Part shown: positions 1-4,858 of the stretch, piece after piece
Position numbering within the stretch: position 1 is the stretch's first letter
Layout: each line of letters opens with the position of its first letter
From: Bacillota bacterium
GTDB lineage: Bacteria > Bacillota > UBA994
Assembly (NCBI GenBank): GCA_018725275.1
Contig: QLUC01000110.1
Span: forward strand, 1-5,017
Direction of reading: 5' to 3'
Length of the DNA: 5,017 nucleotides
Made by a program: the position numbers and the translations under genes
The notes under the pieces: generated by a model
Database searches by the model: none
Told to the model about the DNA's origin: nothing
What the model saw: only the letters and a program-made list of their open reading frames with translations

Positions 1-291
1 GTCGAAGGTGTTAACGCCCTTCATCAACCCAATCGTCCCGATAGAGATGAGGTCTTCGACGTCATCCCCTGCGGAATCATATTTTTTGACGATATGGGCT
101 ACCAAGCGCAGGTTGTGCTCAATGAGCATGCACCTGGCCTGTTGGTCCCCCTTTTTGTAGGCTAGAAGGTACTTATGCTCTTCCTCGTCACTGAGGGGTT
201 GCGGGAATGAATTGTTCGAGACGTAAGAAAAGAATACCTGCCAGTCCCCTGGCAACGCCAACAGCCTTGCCAGCAGCGCTAGTAGCAACAT
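1..291 (-). CDS. sigK: RNA polymerase sporulation sigma factor SigK, N-terminal part (pro-SigK)
   Basis: This is the N-terminal 97 residues of the late mother-cell sporulation sigma factor; the gene continues past the window edge. The protein starts with a hydrophobic stretch (MLLLALLARLLALPGDW) that matches the position of the SigK pro-sequence. It is followed by FFS-YVSNNSFPQPLS, closely like the B. subtilis segment where SpoIVFB cuts before Tyr (YVKNNAFPQPLS), so mature SigK should begin near Tyr23. Residues 57-97 carry sigma region 1.2/2.1 signatures (IEHNLRLVAHIVKKY, EDLISIGTIGLMKGV). The ATG at 291-289 is chosen because AGGAG lies seven bases upstream (303-299) and the start gives a full pro-sequence. 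In the known family, SigK directs coat and late mother-cell genes after intramembrane cleavage. The upstream gene ends 54 bases away; a separate sporulation promoter and a hairpin over the ribosome binding site lie in that gap. There is no disruption (such as a skin-type insertion) in the visible part. Confidence 0.95.
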   Translation of the reverse strand, partial: MLLLALLARLLALPGDWQVFFSYVSNNSFPQPLSDEEEHKYLLAYKKGDQQARCMLIEHNLRLVAHIVKKYDSAGDDVEDLISIGTIGLMKGVNTFD

Positions 292-297
292 CTTCGT

Positions 298-340
298 ACT
301 CCTCTCTAGGGTTATTCCCCAGTATATGCAAGAGAGGAGT
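298..340 (-). promoter_or_regulatory. Inverted repeat that sequesters the sigK Shine-Dalgarno
   Basis: A perfect 10-bp inverted repeat: in the mRNA sense ACTCCTCTCT (340-331) pairs with AGAGAGGAGT (307-298) around a 23-base loop. The loop can form a further GGG/CCC pairing (positions 317-319 with 309-311). The right arm contains AGGAG (303-299), the Shine-Dalgarno of sigK seven bases before its ATG. No T-run follows, so it is not an intrinsic terminator. The left arm lies upstream of the predicted sporulation start point (near 314), so only read-through RNA from trhP would contain both arms. Inference: translation of sigK from vegetative read-through RNA is blocked, while the sporulation transcript is translated freely. 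Confidence 0.7.
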
Positions 341-348
341 GATTATCA
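321..348 (-). promoter_or_regulatory. Putative sigma-E-type promoter of sigK
   Basis: On the minus strand CATATACT (328-321) matches seven of eight positions of the sigma-E -10 consensus CATACAMT (M = A or C). TGATAAT (348-342), 13 bases upstream, resembles the sigma-E -35 region (KMATATT type). The -35 element overlaps the TGA stop codon of the upstream U32 gene. Transcription would begin near 314, giving a leader of about 23 bases. sigK is a known sigma-E (and SpoIIID) dependent gene in B. subtilis, which supports the assignment. The spacer is one base shorter than usual and no SpoIIID site was recognised. Confidence 0.5.
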
Positions 349-1563
349 CCTCAGGGAAGCGCGGAGGATGGAGTACTCAGGAACGGATTCATGGTAGGGC
401 ACAAAGACTAGTTGCTGCGCATGGCGGGCCGCTTCGAGGGGGTGTAGGGTCTGTCGGTCAAGAATGCCCCCAACTTCAATAGGCCACGGACCCCCACCGG
501 GACTAATGATTTCGGCCTTTGTACCGACCCTAAAATGTCCTCTTTGCTCAATTAACAACCCGTATTCCGGGGCAAATCCCCGCACAATTCCTAAAAATTG
601 CGCCTCTCCCTGCCCTTTGTTGCCAGCATAGAGGTGGTCAAGACTCGTTGGTTTCTCTAAAAAAAATCCACCTGTATAGTCGCGATGATTGACTTGCGTA
701 AGTTCCTGCTGCCACTGTGGGGGCAGCTCGACTCCCCTAGCGAGGGCGTCTATGGCTAGACGATAGGCGCGTGTAATGGTCGCCACATAGTAGACGCTCT
801 TCATGCGTCCCTCTATTTTAAGCCCATGGAGCCCAAGCTGTAAAATATCTGCCAAGTAAGGGTAGAGGCAAAGGTCCTTAGAGTTCATAATATAGGCCCC
901 CCGCGCATCTTCCTCGATGGGAAAGTACTGCCCGGGACGTTTTTCTTCGACTAAGGCGTACTGGTAGCGGCAAGGGTGTGCGCACTCACCTTTATTGGCA
1001 TCGCGACCAGTCATGTAGTTGCTGAGCAAACACCGCCCCGAATAGGAAATGCACATCGCCCCATGAATAAACATCTCCAGTTCGACCTCGGGGACATAGC
1101 CACGGATTTCGCTTATTTCCGCACCACTTAATTCACGGGCTAGAACGACCCTCTTAATGCCCTGTTCCTGCCAAAACCGCACCGCCAGATGGTTAACGGC
1201 ATTAGCCTGGGTGCTGAGGTGCAAGTCCATGAGGGGTGCATACTTGCGGGCCAACATGAGGACCCCGGGGTCACTCAGAATGATGGCGTCCGCGCCGATA
1301 GCGGCAATTGCCTCGAGGTACATAGGCAATTCCTTAAGGTCGTCGTTGTGCGGGATGATATTGACCGTCACATATACTTTTCGCCCTATTCTATGGGCAT
1401 ATTGAATACCTTCCGCCAGTTCCGACAGAGTAAAGTTGCCGGCGTAGGCCCTGAGGCCAAACTGCGGCCCGGCGGCATACACAGCATCGGCGCCATACTG
1501 TAAGGCAAAGACTAACTTTTCCAGCGTTCCCGCCGGAGCCAACAATTCTGGAAGTGTGCGCAT
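346..1563 (-). CDS. trhP: U32-family protein, TrhP-type tRNA U34 5-hydroxylation enzyme
   Basis: A complete 405-residue U32 family protein, annotated historically as a peptidase or collagenase. It begins with the family opening PELLAPAGTLEKL...GADAVYAAG (residues 5-32) and has the U32 signature around residues 163-181 (EMFIHGAMCISYSGRCLLS). Four cysteines, Cys171, Cys178, Cys194 and Cys198 (C-x6-C-x15-C-x3-C), fit the iron-sulfur ligand pattern of this family. GLKIEGRMKS (248-256) and VNHRDYTGGFF (291-301) are also typical. Members of this type (E. coli TrhP/YegQ, B. subtilis YrrN/YrrO) take part in prephenate-dependent 5-hydroxyuridine formation at tRNA position 34; the closest remembered match is YrrO. 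That function here is inferred from family, not shown, and RlhA-like activity on rRNA is the main alternative. ATG at 1563 has AGGAGG (1573-1568) directly after the mltG stop, so it is co-transcribed and probably coupled with mltG. In B. subtilis a methyltransferase gene (trmR/yrrM) sits between the two; it is absent here. Confidence 0.88.
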   Translation of the reverse strand: MRTLPELLAPAGTLEKLVFALQYGADAVYAAGPQFGLRAYAGNFTLSELAEGIQYAHRIGRKVYVTVNIIPHNDDLKELPMYLEAIAAIGADAIILSDPGVLMLARKYAPLMDLHLSTQANAVNHLAVRFWQEQGIKRVVLARELSGAEISEIRGYVPEVELEMFIHGAMCISYSGRCLLSNYMTGRDANKGECAHPCRYQYALVEEKRPGQYFPIEEDARGAYIMNSKDLCLYPYLADILQLGLHGLKIEGRMKSVYYVATITRAYRLAIDALARGVELPPQWQQELTQVNHRDYTGGFFLEKPTSLDHLYAGNKGQGEAQFLGIVRGFAPEYGLLIEQRGHFRVGTKAEIISPGGGPWPIEVGGILDRQTLHPLEAARHAQQLVFVPYHESVPEYSILRASLR

Positions 1564-1573
1564 GGAGCCTCCT

Positions 1574-2599
1574 CTAGCGGCGTGCCTGCCGTATGGCCGC
1601 TAAATGTTGTTCGTAAGTGATACTAAAAATGTGGGAACGATCGCTCTGCGCCACAAAAAACAAGTAGCGCGTCTCGGCGGGATTAAGGGCCGCAGCGATT
1701 GAAGCCAGCCCGGGGTTCGCAATGGGACCCGGCGGCAGCCCAAGGTGGCGATAGGTGTTGTAGGGCGATACTATCTCGAGGTCGGCATATAATAAGGGGC
1801 GCGGCGTGCCCAGCAAGAACTGAATGGTAGCGCAAGATTCCAGGCGCATATTGCGGCGCAGTCGATTAAAAAAAACACCGGCAATGACTGGTCTTTCGGC
1901 CTGTTTGACTGCTTCCTTCTCCACAATGGACGCCATGGTGACCAATTGGTGCAAGGTATACCGCTGACTAAGCGGTGACGAAGCGAACATAGGAGGCACG
2001 ATTTCATTGAAACGTGCGGCCATGATACGCACTACCTGCTTAGGATGCACATCCGGCGGAAATTGATAGGTATCCGGGAATAGGTAACCCTCTAAGCGGT
2101 TATGCACGCCGGTGGGGATACTTTCCAGATAGGCAAACGGCAGCTCGACTTCTTGCAGCGCCTGCAGAAACTCGTTTTGCGTGAAAAGGCCCCGCTTCTC
2201 AAAGAGCAAACCTATGCCGGGGAGCGTCAACCCTTCCGGTATGGTGACCCTGATGCTCGAGTCGATGACGTCCCCTTTAATGATTGTCTCCACCACCTCC
2301 CCCAATGATAAGGAAGGAGAAAGGTCATAGGTACCTGCTTGCAATTTGGCTGCTTGACCTCTAAGGCGGACAAACAAGGTAAAGGCAGCACCACTTCTGA
2401 TAATGCCTTCGCTCTGTAACTTCCGGCCGATGACCACAACAGGGCTGCCGGGAGCAATAGTCACCAACATATTTTCGCCATGGCCCAAGGGAAGGTAGAG
2501 ATAAACAACATATACTGAGGTGAGTCCCAAAATCAGGCTGACCACAAAGGCCCCAAGCACCATCCACAAGACCCGGTCCCGGCCAAAAAAGTCCGGCAC
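1574..2599 (-). CDS. mltG: Endolytic murein transglycosylase MltG
   Basis: A 341-residue membrane-anchored YceG/MltG protein, of normal length for Bacillota. A short cytoplasmic N-terminus is followed by one membrane segment (about residues 11-36), then a LysM-like subdomain (about 45-115), then the catalytic domain. Family landmarks are RLEGYLFPDTYQF (168-180), the active-site segment MASIVEKEA (222-230) with Glu227 as the expected catalytic glutamate (E. coli Glu218 equivalent), VFFNRLRRNMRLESCATIQ (242-260), SPYNTYRHLGLPPGPIANPG (278-297) and a final ALNPAET...YLFFV block. MltG cuts nascent glycan strands at the outer face of the membrane and helps set strand length. The start is GTG at 2599-2597, supported by AGGGGGTGAT (2614-2605) upstream; no better start exists nearer the promoter. 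It has its own extended -10 promoter and is followed after 10 bases by the U32 gene. Confidence 0.95.
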   Translation of the reverse strand: MPDFFGRDRVLWMVLGAFVVSLILGLTSVYVVYLYLPLGHGENMLVTIAPGSPVVVIGRKLQSEGIIRSGAAFTLFVRLRGQAAKLQAGTYDLSPSLSLGEVVETIIKGDVIDSSIRVTIPEGLTLPGIGLLFEKRGLFTQNEFLQALQEVELPFAYLESIPTGVHNRLEGYLFPDTYQFPPDVHPKQVVRIMAARFNEIVPPMFASSPLSQRYTLHQLVTMASIVEKEAVKQAERPVIAGVFFNRLRRNMRLESCATIQFLLGTPRPLLYADLEIVSPYNTYRHLGLPPGPIANPGLASIAAALNPAETRYLFFVAQSDRSHIFSITYEQHLAAIRQARR

Positions 2600-2626
2600 G
2601 AGCTATCACCCCCTCGACTAGTTTCC

Positions 2627-2635
2627 ATTATATCA
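2627..2635 (-). promoter_or_regulatory. Extended -10 sigma-A promoter of mltG-trhP
   Basis: The minus strand reads TGATATAAT at 2635-2627: a perfect TATAAT preceded by TG one base upstream, the extended -10 form. At 17 bases upstream the hexamer is TGCCCG, a poor -35, as expected for an extended -10 promoter. The -35 zone falls inside the terminator of the upstream gene. Transcription should start near 2620, only about 20 bases before the GTG of mltG. Confidence 0.7.
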
Positions 2636-2641
2636 GAACAG

Positions 2642-2680
2642 AAAAAAATCGGGCACTGGAATTTCTCCAACCCGATTTTT
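2642..2680 (-). terminator. Rho-independent terminator after the DUF1292 gene
   Basis: In the transcript sense AAAAATCGGG (2680-2671) pairs with CCCGATTTTTTT (2653-2642). The stem continues inward as TGGA/TCCA around a GAAAT loop, with a small bulge. The long T-run gives the classic intrinsic terminator. It begins three bases after the TAG stop of the DUF1292 gene and separates it from mltG. The A-run on the other arm means it could also stop transcription on the plus strand, but no plus-strand gene is present. Confidence 0.92.
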
Positions 2681-2683
2681 AGC

Positions 2684-3043
2684 CTACTTCTTGGTCGGCT
2701 CGCCGCCACAGGCGCACCCGCCATGGTCTTCATGATCATGGTCATGGTCTTCGTCTTCGTCTTCGTCTTCTTCACATTCGTCTTCTTCAAGACAAAGCTC
2801 CCACTCAGCCACTACCTTGTCCCACTCGGCATCGTCTTCAATGTCGACAATGATGTCTTCGCCATCTTCGCCCTGCTCGATTCTCATGATAATGGCTTCG
2901 TCGTCTTCGGCATCCTCAGCTAGGGGGAAGAGCACCGCATACTGTTTGCCATCTACTTCGAGCACTTGGACAACCTCAAACTCGTATTCGTTGCCTTCCT
3001 CATCGGTGAGGACGATAACTTCTTCGCGTCTTTCTTCGTTCAT
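2684..3043 (-). CDS. DUF1292 (YrzB-like) protein with acidic His/Cys-rich C-terminal tail
   Basis: A 119-residue, very acidic protein. Residues 1-82 fit the DUF1292/YrzB family: EEVIVLTDEEGNEYEFEVV, then VDGKQYAVLFPL (30-41), DDEAIIMRI (47-54) and a region ending DAEWDKVVAEWE. The family's molecular role is not known. Residues 84-119 go beyond the core: Cys84, Cys90, an (ED)n run at 92-99, HDHDHEDH (100-107) with four histidines, Cys110-Ala-Cys112 and a Gly-rich end. The tail contains many possible metal ligands; zinc, nickel or cobalt binding is inference only. B. subtilis YrzB is shorter (about 93 residues by memory). ATG at 3043 follows AGAGGTGG with nine bases between. The gene has its own sigma-A promoter overlapping the ruvX stop and its own terminator, so it can be expressed as a single-gene transcript, unlike its neighbours. 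Confidence 0.88.
   Translation of the reverse strand: MNEERREEVIVLTDEEGNEYEFEVVQVLEVDGKQYAVLFPLAEDAEDDEAIIMRIEQGEDGEDIIVDIEDDAEWDKVVAEWELCLEEDECEEDEDEDEDHDHDHEDHGGCACGGEPTKK
2747..2770 (-). repeat. Four tandem GAAGAC hexamers in the DUF1292 tail
   Basis: Four exact copies of GAAGAC (GTCTTC on the plus strand) encode Glu-Asp at residues 92-99. Identical codons in all four copies point to recent slippage expansion. Gain or loss of a copy keeps the reading frame and would lengthen or shorten only the acidic spacer before the His/Cys cluster. Confidence 0.9.
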
Positions 3044-3078
3044 TGGTAAAAACCACCTCTTTCGCCATGGTAGCTACT

Positions 3079-3107
3079 ATTGTATCTTACAGCAAACGAT
3101 TAGTCAA
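3079..3107 (-). promoter_or_regulatory. Sigma-A promoter of the DUF1292 gene
   Basis: On the minus strand TTGACT (3107-3102) and TACAAT (3084-3079) are separated by exactly 17 bases, each one mismatch from consensus. The -35 overlaps the TAA stop of ruvX (3102-3100). Transcription should start near 3072, giving a leader of roughly 29 bases before the ATG at 3043. Confidence 0.75.
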
Positions 3108-3537
3108 CTTCGGGTCTTCGTGCGTTCCTATCAAGAAACCCCTGCAGAATTATCTGCGCGGCCATCTTGTCAATGACTTCCTTGCGCTTCTGCCGCGAGA
3201 CGTCGGCCGTAAGGAGGGTGCGCTCTGCGACGGCGGTAGAAAAGCGTTCGTCGGCGTAATCGAGTGGCAGCGAGATGCTCCTCTTGAGCACGGCCACAAA
3301 TGCTTGCACTTTTTCAGCCTGGGGACCAAGGCTGTTGTTCAGGGAGCGTGGCAGGCCAACTACCAAGTGAGTTACGCCGTACTCTAGTATGAGCCTCTTT
3401 AGTTCCGCAATATCCTTCGCCTGCGACCGACGAACTACCACGGTAATCCCTTGCGCCGTTAAGCCCAGCGGGTCACTAATGGCCACGCCAATATTTTTGT
3501 CCCCCACATCAAGGCCCATCACTCTTTGCCGTATCAT
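3100..3537 (-). CDS. ruvX: RuvX/YqgF-family nuclease (pre-16S rRNA / Holliday-junction resolvase fold)
   Basis: A complete 145-residue YqgF protein of the usual length, with an RNase H-like fold. The order of motifs is standard: MGLDVGDKNIGVAISD (7-22) with Asp10, VVGLPRSLNNSLGPQAEKV (59-77), DERFST (96-101) with Glu97, and RKEVIDKMAAQIILQGFLD (118-136) with Asp123. Asp10, Glu97 and Asp123 are the likely metal-binding catalytic acids. E. coli YqgF matures the 5' end of 16S rRNA, and relatives cut Holliday junctions; which applies here cannot be read from sequence. ATG at 3537 is preferred to the internal ATG at residue 7 because GGGGAG lies about ten bases upstream and IRQR-type leaders are common. 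It lies 15 bases after the aldo/keto reductase stop with no promoter or terminator seen between, so the two are probably co-transcribed from the ireB side. Confidence 0.94.
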   Translation of the reverse strand: MIRQRVMGLDVGDKNIGVAISDPLGLTAQGITVVVRRSQAKDIAELKRLILEYGVTHLVVGLPRSLNNSLGPQAEKVQAFVAVLKRSISLPLDYADERFSTAVAERTLLTADVSRQKRKEVIDKMAAQIILQGFLDRNARRPEVD

Positions 3538-3552
3538 CTAATTACTACTCCC

Positions 3553-4497
3553 CTATATCACTTTTAAATAAAAGCCCTTGCAATGGGCGACGCAGTAACC
3601 ACAAAGCACGCAGCGGGAGTGATCTATGGCGAGTTTATTCTCAATAACCTGAAGGCAAGCAGCCCGACAATGCGGCACGCACTCCCCACATCCCTCACAC
3701 CATGGCTCGACAATGAGGCGGCGTTCCCCTCGGTCTGACGCCAGCGAATATGAGGGCGGAAAAGCACCTGTGGTAAAAAATGCCACATTGGCGTCAATAT
3801 CGCTTTCACACCCCATGCCCACGGCGAGCGATTTCACCCCGGGGAGATTCTGGACATAACCAAGGGCGAGGGCAGCCTCGCGGAATAGCGCACCACCCGC
3901 CAGAGCCTTCATGGCATAGACGCCAATGCCCCGTTCTGCGGCGAGGCCCAGGCTATCTGCCATTTCTTGGGGCGTACCGTCCGCAATACCAATGCCCGCC
4001 AGGTTAATAAGGGGGTGGATGATGTCTATTTCTGGGCATTGCAGGGCCGCTTGTACCCCAGCCACATGATGAGTGGAAAGACCAACAGCCCTCACCACAC
4101 CCGCTTCTTTCATGCGCAGCAGGTACTCGAGCGCTCCACGATGCCCGCGCAAGGTGTGCTCCGACTCCTGCTCGTGCAGGAGAAAAATATCTATATAATC
4201 TCGATTAAGCTCGCGGCGAGCCCTGTCGACGCTCCGCGCCATCGTTACAGCGTCATCGGCGTAGCTCTTGCTGGCGATGACCACTTCATCAAGGCATCCG
4301 GCGAGACCAAGACGCAGATGGCTGTAGGTGCCATAACACTCCGCGGTGTCAAAAAAGTTTATGCCGCGCTCAAAGGCGTAGCGCAACAAACGCCCCCCGA
4401 CTGTAGGGCTGATATCCTTTTGCAGGGGACCAAGAGTGAGGGTGCCATAGCAAAGCGGCGATACCTGTATACCAGGGCACAGTGGAACACGGCGCAA
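3553..4497 (-). CDS. Aldo/keto reductase with C-terminal 2x[4Fe-4S] ferredoxin domain
   Basis: A 314-residue fusion. Residues 1-about 245 form an aldo/keto reductase barrel: SPLCYGTLTLGPL near the start, GINFFDTAECYG (45-56), VVIASKS (72-78), DIFLLHEQE (103-111) and VVRAVGLSTHH (134-144). The catalytic tetrad is intact: Asp50, Tyr55, Lys77 and His108. Residues 267-306 hold two four-cysteine clusters, Cys267/270/273/277 and Cys296/299/302/306, each C-x2-C-x2-C-x3-C as in bacterial ferredoxins. Such fused reductases are common in anaerobes and presumably link NAD(P)H and ferredoxin-type electrons to a carbonyl substrate, which is unknown here. The start is TTG at 4497, one base after the ireB stop, with AGAGG five bases upstream inside the ireB end; the N-terminus (MRRVPLCPGIQVSPLCYGT) aligns with the normal family start. 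The tight junction suggests translational coupling. In most relatives ireB is followed directly by ruvX, so this gene looks like an insertion into a conserved pair. Confidence 0.92.
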   Translation of the reverse strand: MRRVPLCPGIQVSPLCYGTLTLGPLQKDISPTVGGRLLRYAFERGINFFDTAECYGTYSHLRLGLAGCLDEVVIASKSYADDAVTMARSVDRARRELNRDYIDIFLLHEQESEHTLRGHRGALEYLLRMKEAGVVRAVGLSTHHVAGVQAALQCPEIDIIHPLINLAGIGIADGTPQEMADSLGLAAERGIGVYAMKALAGGALFREAALALGYVQNLPGVKSLAVGMGCESDIDANVAFFTTGAFPPSYSLASDRGERRLIVEPWCEGCGECVPHCRAACLQVIENKLAIDHSRCVLCGYCVAHCKGFYLKVI

Positions 4498-4498
4498 T

Positions 4499-4759
4499 CT
4501 AGCCTCTGTTAAGATAGGAGTCTATTAGCTCCTCTAGTATTTCATCGCGCTCGACGCGACGAATGGTGTTGCGAGCTTGCTTGTGGTAGGTAATATAGGC
4601 AGGGTCGCCGGACAAAAGGTAGCCCGCAATATGGAAGGACGGATTGTAGCCTTTTTCGCGCAAGGCCTCGCAGACCTGCTCGAGGACATCTCGCACCAAT
4701 TGTCGGCGGTCTAACTCGACTTTTTGGATGAGTTTAGTGTCGTCCATGCGTTCATTCAT
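4499..4759 (-). CDS. ireB: IreB family regulatory phosphoprotein (YrzL, UPF0297)
   Basis: A small 86-residue cytoplasmic protein with the full IreB/YrzL pattern: N-terminal DDTKLI, then VRDVLEQVCEALREKGYNP, the strongly conserved GYLLSGDPAYITYHKQARN and a final IRRVERDEILEELIDSYL. In Enterococcus faecalis IreB is phosphorylated on threonine near its N-terminus by the PASTA kinase IreK and modulates cephalosporin resistance; Thr in DDTKL may be the matching site, an inference. The frame also opens one codon earlier with TTG at 4762, but the ATG at 4759-4757 is chosen because AGGAGG (4773-4768) stands eight bases before it, against five for the TTG. It lies about 100 bases after alaS, its usual neighbour, and its stop is separated by one base from the TTG of the reductase gene. 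Confidence 0.94.
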   Translation of the reverse strand: MNERMDDTKLIQKVELDRRQLVRDVLEQVCEALREKGYNPSFHIAGYLLSGDPAYITYHKQARNTIRRVERDEILEELIDSYLNRG

Positions 4760-4767
4760 CAAAAATC

Positions 4768-4773
4768 CCTCCT
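4768..4773 (-). promoter_or_regulatory. Shine-Dalgarno deciding the ireB start
   Basis: A perfect AGGAGG on the minus strand. It leaves eight bases to the ATG at 4759-4757 but only five to the preceding in-frame TTG at 4762-4760, so it favours the ATG start. Confidence 0.8.
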
Positions 4774-4858
4774 AACATAGGTCCTACATCTAGTCTAGCA
4801 TACTATACCCCATCGCGCTTTATACTGCCCTAGTCCGGCAACTACTGTCATCTAATTG

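Noticed and set aside
298..340. Reading the sigK-proximal hairpin as a terminator for trhP
   Set aside because: No T-run follows either arm in the transcript direction; the 23-base loop is long for an intrinsic terminator, and the right arm is the sigK ribosome binding site.
207..482. Plus-strand open frame of 91 codons opposite the sigK start and the trhP end
   Set aside because: It spans two well-supported minus-strand genes and their regulatory gap, has no recognisable domain, and its composition is that of an antisense shadow.
2708..2770. Low-complexity repeat as a possible CRISPR or non-coding array
   Set aside because: The repeat is a codon-level Glu-Asp/His-Asp run within an intact reading frame, with no spacers.
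3044..3055. Small TGGT-TTTT-ACCA stem between the DUF1292 Shine-Dalgarno and ATG
   Set aside because: Four base pairs only; it is too weak and too common to claim as regulatory.
2817..3176. Plus-strand open frame rich in Ser/Thr opposite the DUF1292 gene
   Set aside because: Its Ser-rich content is the direct antisense of Glu/Asp codons in the acidic DUF1292 protein; it also crosses the ruvX end.
3967..4512. Plus-strand open frame of 181 codons opposite the aldo/keto reductase
   Set aside because: The minus-strand gene has an intact catalytic tetrad and ferredoxin motifs; the opposite frame shows no family feature.
4774..4858. Possible sigma-A promoter for ireB (TATAGT, TATGCT and TATAAA strings) or a riboswitch or attenuator after alaS
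   Set aside because: No -35 hexamer stands at a normal distance from any of the -10-like strings, and only a weak four-base TGCC/GGCA stem is seen. A promoter may exist but I cannot support it.
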